Under the pieces are notes generated by a model, which was given only the letters and a program-made list of their open reading frames with translations, was not told the DNA's origin and searched no databases. From assembly GCA_017311185.1 (NCBI GenBank), contig JAESUZ010004534.1, positions 2,294,001 through 2,358,000 on the forward strand: DNA of 64,000 nt, read 5' to 3'. Made by a program: the position numbers and the translations under genes. This DNA comes from Proteles cristata cristata. Its lineage: Eukaryota; Chordata; Mammalia; Carnivora; Hyaenidae. Of this stretch, positions 1-10,009 are shown one piece after another; the first letter of the stretch is position 1, and every line of letters starts with the position of its first letter.

Positions 1-80
1 CTCCTTCGGATCCTGTGTCTTCCTCTCTCTCTCTGCCCCTCCCCGCTCATGCTCTGTCTCTCTCAAAAAATGAGTATATA
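1..80 (+). mobile_element. Feline tRNA-derived SINE, 3' end only
   Basis: The CT-rich 3' body and the A-rich tail of a carnivore tRNA-Lys SINE in sense orientation. The tRNA-like head lies outside the window. Confidence 0.8.
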
Positions 81-99
81 TTTAAAAAATTGTTTTAAC

Positions 100-435
100 T
101 TAATAAGGAAACAAACAAAAAAAAGGCAAAACATATTTCACAAGAGGAGATACATGAATGACCAACAAACAGATAAAAAGATGTTCTACATCATTAGTCA
201 CTAGAGAAATGAAACATATAACTATAATGAGATACCACTTCATACACACCAGAAAGTTTAAAATAAAATAAAAAATCTCTATACTGCCCAGTGTTAGTGA
301 AGATGTGGAGTAATTGGATATTTTAAATATGCTAGTGTAAAATGAAATAACCATCCTGAAAAATTGTATTTCCATTTCTTATAAAGTTAAACATATAATT
401 GCCATATAACCCAATAATTCCACTTCTGAGTATTT
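100..435 (+). mobile_element. Ancient L1 3' ORF2 fragment, first part
   Basis: Decayed sense-strand L1 ORF2 C-terminal sequence, including the familiar stretch that reads as animals-wide L1 'GATGTTCTACATCATTAGTC' and 'GAGATACCACTTCATACAC'. No open frame survives. A SINE splits the element, which resumes at 663. Confidence 0.7.
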
Positions 436-662
436 TTTTTTAATTTTTTTTAATGTTTTTATTTATTTCTAGGAGAGAAAGAGAGAGAGACAGCATGAGC
501 AGGGGAGGGCCAGAGAGAGAGGGAGTCACAGACTGAAACAGGCTCCAGGCTCTGAGCCGGCAGTCAGCACAGAGCCCGACGCGGGGATAGAACCCACGAA
601 CCGCGAGATCATGACCTAAGCAAAAGTCGGGCGCTTAACCAACTAAGCCACCCAGGCGCCCC
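436..662 (-). mobile_element. Feline SINE, young subfamily, antisense
   Basis: A complete antisense tRNA-Lys SINE: poly-T at left (the A-tail), CT-rich body, then the tRNA-like head ending in GCCACCCAGGCGCCCC. It is flanked by a perfect 17-bp TSD, TCCACTTCTGAGTATTT, at 419-435 and 663-679. It carries the GGCAGTCAGCAC marker shared by the least diverged copies in the window. Confidence 0.95.
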
Positions 663-1010
663 TCCACTTCTGAGTATTTAAACAAGAGGAATGAAAATAT
701 ATGTACACACAAGGAATTTAATAGAAATATTTATAGACTATTCATAACAACTGAACCAATAAACAAATTGAGTGATATTCGTACATAAACTAATCAAAAT
801 AAAAGTAACTAGTTGCTATATGCAACAACTTGGATGAATTTTAAAACATTATGCTGACCAAGAGAAGCCAGACACAAAATTGTACATAAAATATAACTAT
901 TTGTATTAAAATCCTAGAAGAGGTAAAAGTAATTGATTTGTCAGGAAACAAATAATTGACTGCCTGGAAGCAGGGGTGGGGAACACAGTTAGGAAGTGAG
1001 TGTCTACTTT
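663..1010 (+). mobile_element. Ancient L1 3' end, second part
   Basis: Continuation of the L1 fragment interrupted by the preceding SINE. It covers the end of ORF2 and the 3'UTR start, strongly diverged and without an open frame. Confidence 0.65.
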
Positions 1011-1673
1011 AGCATGCAAGATATTATAGTGTAGTTTTTAAAATTCTTTTTATTGAACAATACCCTCCTTCGTAATGACGACAATAATGGCTAATAGTGA
1101 TGGTTCAAATAGTAGGCAGTTTATATACACACTGTGCCAGATTGTTCTACTGCCAGTTTGGTTAAGATGGGAATTGCTTTTCCATGAGTGCCTTTCTTTG
1201 CACAGGTCCAGGTTTGTGTACAAAAGAAAAGAGAGAAATGAAGTAGCAGCCATCACTCTCTGATGGTTTTTTTTTTTTAATAAAACATAGAGGTTAGTGG
1301 AGATTTCCAGCTCTCTTTTCTTGCCCAGCTTTTCATCTAAGTCATCTATCTGCTAACCAATAGTCAAGTCCACCAACCAACTCTTGATGGTGAACCTAGA
1401 AAAACAGTAATTGCATAGCAGCAAGAGCACCCCCTAGGTCTCTGAGAGCTTCCCCTCATGGTCCTATGTAGGTAGCTGGACTTGATTATTCCAGTTTCTA
1501 TGCGAGCAATGATTTTTCTGTAAACATCCAATTACCCATTCTGATTATTAATTTTCCTAGTTCCTTTGACAACTGTGTATGTTAAATTCCAATAATGACC
1601 CCCTTACCCCATACCGCTTGTAGTACTGTTGCACTGATTGAACCCTGGAGTGCTTGCTCTCTCTTTCTCTCTA

Positions 1674-1674
<1 letters not shown>
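1011..1674. other. Unassigned AT-rich single-copy DNA
   Basis: I see no recognisable repeat or gene. The short open frames here lack codon structure or splice context. Confidence 0.5.

Positions 1675-1757
<83 letters not shown>
1675..1757 (+). repeat. Compound (CT)n-(CA)n microsatellite
   Basis: An uninterrupted CT tract of about 36 bases is followed directly by a CA tract of 47 bases at 1711-1757. An imperfect CT run extends upstream from about 1657. Both tracts are long enough to be length-polymorphic. Confidence 0.98.
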
Positions 1758-1760
<3 letters not shown>

Positions 1761-2224
1761 CTACATCTTCAGTCAGGTATACAATTTTCAAGAAATATAC
1801 ATTTTCCTGGTTTGTGGGAGAAGGGAACAGGATTTTGCCTTCTTGTAAAAAAGAACACACAAAGATCAGTGATGTTAATGAATTTAAGAAATGATTCAGG
1901 TAATGATAATTAAATACATTAAGTGTTGTTCAAAAGCCTTTTTCCTTTATCACCTTTTGACTCTGACTCTGATTTTCTAACTTGCATGCAATAGGGTTCC
2001 AGAATTTTTGCAGAATCAATTACTGCATAAAGTACTACTAGAGCCTTCATGGCCAGCCTCCCATCCTCTCTTCTATTTTACTGTCCGGATTCATTCACTT
2101 ACTCATTCAAGAAATGAGTAACACTTAATTCAAGAACACTTATTTTTTTCTAGAAGTTATTTTTAAAATATCCTCAAGGACTTCACAACAGAGAGACAGT
2201 CATATCATAGAAAAAGGAGCTAAT
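1758..2224. other. Unassigned single-copy DNA
   Basis: No repeat family or gene is recognised between the microsatellite and the next SINE. Confidence 0.5.
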
Positions 2225-2238
2225 AAAGAATCATGTGC

Positions 2239-2445
2239 GGGCTGCCTGGGTGGCTCATTCGCTTAAGCTTCCGACTTCGGCTTAGGTTATTATCTCCTGG
2301 TCCATAGGTTTGAGTCCCGCATCAGGCTCGGTGCTGACAGCTCAGAACCTGGATCCTGCTTCAAATTCTGTGTCTCCTTTTCTCTCGGCCCTTCCCCCAC
2401 TCATGCTCTGTCTCTCCATTTATCAAAATGAATAAATATTAAACA
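2239..2445 (+). mobile_element. Feline SINE, sense, older
   Basis: Head GCCTGGGTGGCTC, B-box-like GGTTTGAGTCCC, CT-rich body and short A-rich tail. It is flanked by a perfect 14-bp TSD, AAAGAATCATGTGC, at 2225-2238 and 2446-2459. Confidence 0.95.
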
Positions 2446-2459
2446 AAAGAATCATGTGC

Positions 2460-2941
2460 AAGGTCCTATGGATTCAATAACAAGGGAATGACTATTTTAT
2501 AAAGAATGAATTTTTCAAAGCAGAGTTCATAGAGGATTAAATGGATCATGTTCACTGGTTATTTCTTCTGCTTTTTATTCTTCCATCTGTTGGATTACTC
2601 TTTGCCCAAGTTGGGCAGATTAGTGACATTGTTGCTAAATTCAACTTTATGAAAAATACTTAAAAGAAATTTGTGTGAGGTTAACTTTTTATATCACATA
2701 TGTTCATTTTTCTTCTCATGTAAGTAAAAGCTATTCTTGATAGAAAACTTAGGAAGTACAGCAATTCATATAAAATAAAATTCTGCCCATCCTTCAAGTG
2801 TACAAATATCTGTTTATTGTTATTTAGTTATTAGTTGGTTAATCCTCTGATCATTTGTTCATTTTTATTTTGAGATATTCATCTTTAATTTTCATAATAG
2901 TTTTTAAGAACTCTCTAATATGACACCTATAAAATTGGTAT
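2460..2941. other. Unassigned AT-rich DNA
   Basis: AT-rich sequence with no confident repeat or gene assignment. Parts resemble very old LINE 3' ends, too weakly to call. Confidence 0.4.
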
Positions 2942-2955
2942 AAAGTCTTCTTCTA

Positions 2956-3132
2956 GGGGCATCTGGGCATCTCAGTTGGTTAAGCATTTGACTTGTAGTT
3001 TGGGTTCAGGTCATGATCTCAAGGTTCATGAGTTTCACCCTTGTGTTAGGCTCTGTGCTGACATTGCAGAGCCTGCTTGGGATTCTCATTCTCTCTCTCT
3101 CTCTCTCTCAAAATAAATAAAAATATAAAAAT
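2956..3132 (+). mobile_element. Feline SINE, sense, degenerate
   Basis: Sense tRNA-derived SINE with a (CT)n run and an AAATAAATAAAAAT tail. The flanks form a 13-bp TSD with two mismatches (2942-2954 and 3133-3145), consistent with an old insertion. Confidence 0.85.
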
Positions 3133-3149
3133 AAACTCTTTTTCTGTAA

Positions 3150-3600
3150 GGCAGGTTGTATTTTCCTTCCAAGTTTGTCACTTGCTATTTTGGTTGTGAT
3201 GTTTCAGTCCAGTCCATTGCAGAAAACAGATGGCATACTGAAAGGGTTTAATTTAAAGGGTTTACAAAGATAATGGGCATGGTTTGGGGACAAAACAAGG
3301 GATAATGAAACACCCAGGGATTAGCAACCGGAGGGAGCTGTTGTGCCCCCTCGGCCTGAGCATCAATGAGAAGGAATGGTGTCACCAGAATCCAAATGAA
3401 TTGGAACCACAGAAGAGCATCCGCCTGGTCTCCTGCGGGTACCACCCATAAGCCAATATAATCCAGAAGCCAGAAGGCAGTGTGGGAGCCCAATGTTGTA
3501 ATCAATAGGAGTGAGTCTCTAGTAACATGAAGCAAGGTAGAAAAGAACAAAGATTTGATCCTCAAAAGTTCTGTGATTGATAGAAGTTTCTATTTCTCAT
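3150..3600. repeat. Probable ancient interspersed repeat, unclassified
   Basis: This stretch feels like a multi-copy mammalian repeat (ACAGATGGCATACTGAAAGG, then GGATAATGAAACACCCAGGG), but I cannot name the family. The longest antisense open frame (3248-3565) shows no domain. Confidence 0.3.
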
Positions 3601-3618
3601 AAGTCAAAACTAATACTC

Positions 3619-3733
3619 TTTTTTAAAATTAGTTTCCAGTTTTGTCTTTAAAACAACTTCCTTAACTAGAGATAATTTTTTAAAATTAGTTTTCAACTTC
3701 ATCTTTAAAAATTACTGCCTTAACCAGAGATAA
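3619..3733 (+). repeat. Two-copy local tandem duplication
   Basis: Units 3619-3675 and 3676-3733 (57 and 58 bp) both run from TTTTTTAAAATTAGTTT to AGAGATAA with scattered differences (about 80% identity by eye). Confidence 0.85.
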
Positions 3734-4160
3734 TTTTTATTACATTTTCAGGGTTTTTTAATATATATTTTTTCTATTTGGGCTTTGATTCTCAGATGAT
3801 TCAGTGCTCTTGCTTTCCTGAGACCTTCACTCTTGCTTTTCCTTTTCTCTGGATGGGTATCCTGTCTATCTGGACACTTATCTTCCAGTTATAAGCTTAA
3901 CCAAATCAAAGCCATCTTTCAAATCTCTAACAGGTCAGAGATCTTATTTTTGTTCAAAAATACGCAAAGTGCCAGGGAAATGGTGAGAGCTATTTTGGTT
4001 TCAAGGTCAGATAATCATTCGACATGGACGGTGTTAAATTGCACCTGAATGCTCCTGGAAAACATCAACAGGTGATAAATCTCCCCAGTTTTTTGTGTCC
4101 CAGGAAATGGTTTAATGCAGAAAACTACTCTTCCCCATATAAGTTAGACATTCAGATGCT
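3734..4160. other. Unassigned single-copy DNA
   Basis: No repeat or gene recognised. Confidence 0.45.
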
Positions 4161-4170
4161 CCACTTTCTT

Positions 4171-4408
4171 TTTGAAGAATTTTTTTTTAATGTTTGTTTT
4201 TGAGAGAGAAAGAGACAGGCAGAGAGAGAGAGGCAAAGCACAAGCGGAGGAGGGATGGAGAGAGAGGGACTCACAGAATCCGAAGGAGGCTTTTGGCTCT
4301 GAGCTGTCAGTACAGAGCCAGACATGGGGCTCAAATTCACAAACCATGAGATCGTGTCAGGAGCCAAAAACAGGAGTCAGACGCTTAACCAACTGAGCCA
4401 CCCAGGTG
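4171..4408 (-). mobile_element. Feline SINE, antisense
   Basis: Poly-T, GA-rich body and inverted tRNA head ending CCACCCAGGTGCC. Perfect 10-bp TSD CCACTTTCTT at 4161-4170 and 4409-4418. Confidence 0.93.
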
Positions 4409-4418
4409 CCACTTTCTT

Positions 4419-5000
4419 AAACGTGGCTGGACCAAACAAAGATACTCTGAATTTCCTCTTTGCCTTATAAATGATTAGCTGAATTGTTTGTGCCCACTGA
4501 ACAATCAAGATAAAATACCTTTTTAACTTGACTTGACCAAACATTCACTTAAATTTCTCTCCTCTCCCCAGGCCCTTGTTTGACCCACCCTTGAACAAGC
4601 ATCAGGAACTAAGAACAACCTCTCCCCACTCCCCCTCTCCCCTGTACAGCTCCTCCCAAAGTGCTAATCTCAGGGAAAAGTTTCAATGGCTAGATCAGAC
4701 CATTGCTCATCCTGCTATCTCACTTCTGAATCTTCCTTGCCTTGTTTAATCCTTCTTATTAAAGAAAAACTTTTTTCTGCCTGATATTTGATTGTTTATA
4801 GATCTCATGGTCCTTATGATCAGAGCATAAAATCCCTCTCCTTAGCCTTTCTCCCTCTTGCACAGATGCCTCACCTTATTGTTAGAGTCTACTTTTCCAT
4901 CACAATAATGCTTTTGAATAAAGTCTGTCTTTTCTCAAGTTTAGATTTGTTTTTTGTTTGTTTTGTTTTGTTTTTGACAACTTTTTTGTGCCTCCTCACC
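4419..5000 (+). repeat. Possible ERV1-type LTR remnant
   Basis: C-rich central part, then an AATAAA motif (GAATAAAGTCTGTC) and a T/G-rich end, an arrangement reminiscent of the R-U5 part of an ERV1-class LTR. No paired LTR or internal viral region is seen. The assignment is a guess from layout. Confidence 0.3.
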
Positions 5001-5029
5001 GCTAGAGATGCTAGAATCTAGAAAAAGAG

Positions 5030-5208
5030 TGTTCATCAATTCAACAAACACTTATGGAATAGCAATTCTATGCCAGAGGATCTGCTAGATCCTGGGGATA
5101 TAGTGAAGAGAAAAGCATAGTTCATTCCCTTAGGGAATACATAGTATTTTTAAACACAGTGCAATAAGTGCTATCAAAAAAACAAAGTCACAATGTACTC
5201 TGAGACTA
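5030..5208 (+). repeat. Ancient mammalian interspersed repeat, left part
   Basis: It contains the pattern AACAAACACTTATGG...GATCCTGGGGATATAGTGA...AATAAGTGCTATC, typical of a common mammal-wide repeat I cannot name with confidence. The full-length L1 cut it, and the remainder appears at 12157-12400. Confidence 0.45.
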
Positions 5209-5229
5209 TAGAGGATGGACATTTTTTTT

Positions 5230-5273
5230 AAGGAGAAGTGATTTTATTTAATTGTCACAACACTTTGTTGCAA
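5230..5273 (-). other. L1 3'-transduced flank with its own polyA signal
   Basis: 44 bp lie between the L1's own A-run (T13 at 5274-5286) and the terminal A-tail (T run 5222-5229), inside the TSD. On the minus strand an AATAAA (5243-5248) sits 14 bases before the terminal tail, as expected if transcription read through the L1 signal at 5295-5300 and was polyadenylated downstream at the source locus. Confidence 0.85.
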
Positions 5274-5294
5274 TTTTTTTTTTTTTACAAATAG

Positions 5295-5300
5295 TTTATT
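5295..5300 (-). promoter_or_regulatory. L1 internal polyadenylation signal
   Basis: AATAAA on the minus strand within GACAATAAACTATTTGT, the 3' end shared with the sense L1 near 42.17 kb. The downstream 3' transduction implies this signal was bypassed. Confidence 0.8.
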
Positions 5301-5398
5301 GTCAAATTAGTTTCCACATAACACCCATTGCTCATCCCCACAAGTGTCTTCCTCCATGCCCACTCCTCCATGGTATAGATAAACCACATCGTCTTGAT

Positions 5399-8300
5399 TC
5401 ATTCATCTGTTGATGGACTCTTAGGCTCTTTCCATGTTTTAGCTATTGTGAAAAGTGCTGCTATGAACATTGGGGTACATGTGCTCCTATGCATCAGCAT
5501 TTCTGTATCCCTTGGGTAAATTCCTAGCAGTGCTATTGCTGGGTCATAGGGGAATTCTATTGTTAGTTTCCTTAGGAACCTCCACACTATTTTCCAGAGG
5601 GGCTGTACCAGTTTACATTCCCACCAACAGTGTAGGAGGGTGCCCGTTTCTCCACATCCTCGCCAGCATCTAGAGTTTTCTGATTGGTTCATTTTAGCCA
5701 CTCTGACTGGCGTGAGGTGGTATCTCAGTGTGGTTTTGATTTGTATTTCCCTGATGAGGAGCGATGCTGAGCATCGTTTCATGTGTCTGTTGGCCATCTG
5801 AATGTCCACTTTGGAGAAGTGTCTGTTCATATTTTCTGCCCATTTCTTCACTGGGTTGTTTGTTTTTCGGGCGTGTAGTTTGGTGAGTTCCTTGTCGATT
5901 CTGGATATCAACCCTTTATCTGATATGTCATTTGCAACTATCTTTTCCCATTCCGTTGGTTGCCTATTAATTTTCTGGGTTGTTTCCTTGGCTGTGCAGA
6001 AGCTTTTAATCTTGAGGAGGTCCCAACAGTTTATTTTTGCTCTTGATTCCCTTGCTTTTGGGGATGTGTCAAGTAAGAAGTTGCTGCGGTGGAGGTCAAG
6101 GAGGTTGTTTCCTGCTTTCTCCTCTAGGGTGTTGATAGTTTCCTGTCTCACGTTCAGGTCCTTTATCCATTTTGAGTTTATTTTTGTGCATGGTGTGAGA
6201 AAATGATCTAGTTTCATTCTTCTGCATGTTGCTGTCCAGTTCTCCCAACACCATCTGTTAAAAAGGCTGTCTTTTTTCCATTGGATATTCTTTCCTGCTT
6301 TGTCAAAGATTAGTTGGCTGTATACTTTTGGGTCCACTTCTGAGTTCTCAATTCTGTTCCATTGGTCTATGTGTCTGTTTTTGTGCCAATACCATACTGT
6401 CTTGATGATGACAGCTTTGTAGTAGAGGCTAATGTCTGGGATGGTGATCCCTCCCGTTTCGGTTTTATTTTTCAGGATTACTTTGGCTATTCGGGGTCTT
6501 TTGTGGTTCCATACAAATTTTGGATAGTTTGTTCTAGTTTTGAGAAGTATGCTAGTGCAATTTTGACTGGAATTGCATTGAATGTGTAGAGTGCCTTAGG
6601 TAGTAATGACATCTTAACTATATTTATTCTTCCTATCCATGAGCATGGAATGTTTTTCCATTTCTTTGTGTCTTCTTCAATTTCCTTCATAAGTTTTCTA
6701 TAGTTTTCATCATACAGATCTCTTGTATCCTTGGTTAGGTTTATTCTGAGGTATTTTATGGTTTTTGTGCAATTGTGAATGGGATCAGTTTCTTGATTTC
6801 TCTTTCTGTTGCTTCATTGTTGGTGTATAAAAATGCAACCGATTTCTGTATGTTGATTTTGTACCCTGCAACTTGGCTGAATTCTTGGATCAGTTCTAGT
6901 AGGCTTCTGGTGGAGTCTGTCAGGTTTTCTATGTAGAGTATCATGTCATCTGCGAAGAGTGAAAGTTTGACTTCCTCTTTGCCAATTCTGATGCCTTTGA
7001 TTTCCTTTTGTTGTCTGATGGCTGATGCTAGGACTTCCAGCACTATGTTAAACAGCAGTGGTGAGAGTGGACATCCCTGTCGTGTTCCTGATCTCAGGGG
7101 GAAAGCTCTGAGTTATTCCCCGTTGAGGATGATGTTAGCTGAAGGCTTCTCATAGATGGCTTTGATGATGTTTAAGTAGGTTCCTTCTATCCCAACTTTC
7201 TCGAGAGTCTTTATTAAGAAGGGATGCTGTATTTTGTCAAATGCTTTTTCTGCATCTATTGACAGGATCATATGGTTTTTATCTTTTTTTTTATTGATAT
7301 GATATATCACATTGATTGATTTGCGAATATTGAACCAGCCCTGTAACCCAGGAATGAATCCCACTTGATCTTGGTGGATGATTCTTTTTATATGCTGCTG
7401 GATTTGATTTGCAAGGATCTTGTTGAGAATTTTTGCATCCGTAGTCATCAAGGATATTGGCCTGTAGTTCTCTTTTTTTGCTGGATCTCTGTCTGGCTTG
7501 GGAATCAGAGTGATGCTGGCTTCATAAAATGAGTCCGGGAGTTTTCCTTCGCTTTCTATTTTTTGGAATAGCTTGAGAAGAATTGTGATTAATTCTGTTT
7601 TAAATGTCTGGTAGAATTCCCCAGGGAAGCCATCAGGTCCAGGGCTCTTATTTGTTGGGAGATTTTTGATCACCGATTCAATTTCTTCACTTGTTATGGG
7701 TCTGTTCAGGTTTTCTATTTCTTCCCGTGTGAATTTCGGTAGTGAGTGTGTGTTTAGGAATTTGTCCATTTCTTCTAAGTTGTCCAATTTGTTGGCATAT
7801 AATTTTTCATAGTATTCCCTGATAATTGCTTGTATTTCTGAGGGGTTGGTTGTAATAAGTCCATTTTCACTCATAATTTTGTCTATTTGGGTGTTCTCTC
7901 TTTTCTTTTGGGTAAGTCTGGCTAGAGGTTTGTCAATTTTGTTTACTTTTTCAAAAATCCAGCTCTTGGTTTCATTGATCTGTTCAATTGTTTCCTTGGT
8001 CTCTATGTTGCTTATTTCTGCTCTAATTTTTACTATTTCTCTTCTTCTACTGGGTTTAGGGCGTTCTTGTTGCTCTGCCTCTAGTTCCTTTAGGTGAGCT
8101 GTTCGAAATTGGACTTGCGCTTTTTCTAATCTCCTGAAATAGGCCTGGAGAGCAATGTACTTTCCTCTTAGGACTGCCTTTGCTGCATCCCATAGATTTT
8201 GAATTGTTGTGTTTTCATTTTCATTTGTTTCCATATATTTTTTAATTTCATCTATAATTGCCTAATTGGCCCATTCATTCTTTAGTAGGGTGTTCTTTAA

Positions 8301-9070
8301 CCTCCATGTTTTTGGAAGTTTTCCAGACTTCTTCCTGTAATTGATTTCAAGTTTCAAAGCACTGTGATCTGACAGTGTGCATCGTATGATCTCTATTCTT
8401 TTATATTTATTGAGGGCTGCTTTATGTCCCAGTATGTGATCTATCTTGGAGAATGTGCCATGCGCACTTGAGAAGAAAGTAAATTCCCTGGCCTCAGGAT
8501 GTAAAGTTCTAAATACATCCGTCAGGTCCATCTGGTCCAATGTATCTTTCAAGTCCATTATTTCTTTAGTGATTTTCTGTCCGGTTGACCTATCCATTGC
8601 TGTAAGTGGAGTATTAAAGTCCCCTGCTATTAGCACATTCTTATCTATAAGCTTGTTTCTGTTTGTGATTAATTGTTTTAGATATTTAGGTGCTCCCATA
8701 TTCGGTGCATAGACATTTATGATTGTTCGTTCTTCCTGATGGATGGACCCTGTAATTATTATGTAGTGCCCTTCTTCATCTCTTGTGATTGTCTTTATTT
8801 TAAAGTCCAGTTTGTCTGATATAAGTATCGCTACTCCGGCTTTCTTTTGATTTCCTGTAGCATGATATATATTTCTCCATCCCCTTACTTTTAATCTGAA
8901 GGTATCTTCCGTCTAACATGAGTTTCTTGTAGACAGCGTATAGATGGATTTTGTTTTTTAATCCATTCTCCTACCGTATGTCTTTTGATTGGAGCATTCA
9001 GCCCATTGACATTCAGTGTTATTATTGAAATATGTGGGTTTAGAGTCTTTGTATCTTTTGTAGGGTTCAT
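5399..9070 (-). pseudogene. L1 ORF2 (endonuclease-reverse transcriptase), disrupted
   Basis: The start Met is at 9070-9068 (MNPTKDTK). Endonuclease (EN) motifs TLNVNGLN and CLQETH are present, then the frame breaks and stops at 8891. The EN C-terminal part with GDFNTPL and SDHSALKLE follows at 8699-8262, ending at a TAG/TAA-type nonsense codon after NEWAN. The linker and RT N-terminal half (8234-7113) include [12 protein letters not shown] and [10 protein letters not shown]. The RT catalytic FADD box lies at 7043-6756 in another frame. The C-terminal segment (6337-5399) keeps a zinc-knuckle-like C-x3-C-x7-H-x4-C pattern ([18 protein letters not shown]). The product would normally nick target DNA and reverse transcribe L1 RNA in the nucleus. 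This copy cannot encode it because of several frameshifts, an early nonsense codon and a deleted C-terminus. Confidence 0.93.
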
Positions 9071-10009
9071 GTTTGTGGTGGTGTCTCTGGAATCTTTGTT
9101 CCTTGCAACCTTTCCTTCAGAGCATCCCCTCAGGATTTCTTGTAGGGCTGGCTTCGTGGTGACAAATTCTTTCAATTTCTGTTTGTTTGGAAAGGTTTTT
9201 ATCTCTCCTTCTATTTTGAATGACAGGCTTGCTGGATAGAGGATTCTTGGCTGCATATTTTTACTGTTCATCACATTGAAGATCTCTTGCCATTCCTTTC
9301 TGGCCTGCCACATTTCAGTAGATAGGTCTGTCACCACTCTAATGGGTTTCCCTTTGTATGTGAGGGCCCTTTTCTCCCTAGCTGCTTTCAAAATTCTCTC
9401 TTTGTCCTTGTATTTTGCCATTTTTACGATGATATGTCGTGCAGAAGATCGATTCAAGTTACGTCTGAGGGGAGTCCTCTGAGCCTCTTGTATTTCCACA
9501 TTGACTTCCTTCCCCAGGTCGGGGAAGTTCTCTACTATAATTTGTTCCAGGACTCCTTCAGCACCTTTCCCTCTCTCTTCCTCTTCTGGGATTCCTATGA
9601 TACGGATATTGTTGCGTTTGACTGTGTCGCTGAGCTCTCGAATTCTTCTTTCCTGTTCCTGGATCAGTTTGTCTCTTTTTTGGTCAGCTTCTTGTTTTTC
9701 TAGAATGGTGTCTTCTAAATCACTTATTCTCCTTTCTGCCTCTTCAATCCGTGCATTGGAGGCCTCTAATTTATTATGGATCTCATTTATCGCATTTTTT
9801 AATTCTTCATGCCTATTTTTATTTTCCATTCTGTCTGTAGCCATAGTTTCTTTGATGTCCCCTATGTTTTTTTCAAGCCCTGCTATTAATTTTACCATTA
9901 TTATTCTAAAATCTTGTTCACTTATGCTGCTGATATCTGTTTTGAGCAGTTCATTAGCTGTCATTTCTTCTTGGGGTTTCTTTGGAGGAGAGCTCTTTCG
10001 TTTCGTCAT
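8891..10009 (-). CDS. L1 ORF1p-like frame running on into ORF2
   Basis: Uninterrupted 372-codon frame starting MTKRKSSPPKK. Residues about 1-30 are basic and polar. About 35-130 is a heptad-rich coiled coil (LEKNIGDIKETM, RISDLEDTILEKQ), which in this family drives trimerisation. About 131-228 is the RRM-like domain starting NNIRIIGIPEEEERGKGAEG. About 229-295 is the C-terminal RNA-binding domain (LYPASLSFKIEGEIKTFPNK). The usual protein would end just after EILRG. Here a probable one-base loss in a G-run (9126-9129 on the plus strand) removes the stop, so the frame continues through the ORF1-ORF2 spacer and into ORF2 from its Met at residue 314, stopping at residue 372 inside EN. ORF1p is the nucleic-acid chaperone of the L1 ribonucleoprotein. 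Whether it is expressed here is unknown. Confidence 0.85.
   Translation of the reverse strand: MTKRKSSPPKKPQEEMTANELLKTDISSISEQDFRIIMVKLIAGLEKNIGDIKETMATDRMENKNRHEELKNAINEIHNKLEASNARIEEAERRISDLEDTILEKQEADQKRDKLIQEQERRIRELSDTVKRNNIRIIGIPEEEERGKGAEGVLEQIIVENFPDLGKEVNVEIQEAQRTPLRRNLNRSSARHIIVKMAKYKDKERILKAAREKRALTYKGKPIRVVTDLSTEMWQARKEWQEIFNVMNSKNMQPRILYPASLSFKIEGEIKTFPNKQKLKEFVTTKPALQEILRGCSEGKVARNKDSRDTTTNMNPTKDTKTLNPHISIITLNVNGLNAPIKRHTVGEWIKKQNPSIRCLQETHVRRKIPSD

Noticed and set aside
436..662. Functional tRNA-Lys gene in SINE heads
   Set aside because: The tRNA-like parts are SINE heads with decayed cloverleaf pairing, followed by SINE bodies and TSDs.
1675..1757. CRISPR-like array
   Set aside because: Simple dinucleotide repeat in a mammalian genome. 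No spacer-repeat structure is present anywhere in the window.
1595..1913. Open frames through the CT/CA repeat
   Set aside because: Any dinucleotide repeat gives long open frames of two alternating residues. Not coding.
3248..3565. 105-codon minus-strand open frame
   Set aside because: It lies in a probable ancient repeat, with no recognisable domain or splice signals.
5802..6206. 134-codon plus-strand open frame
   Set aside because: Antisense shadow of the L1 ORF2 C-terminal region.
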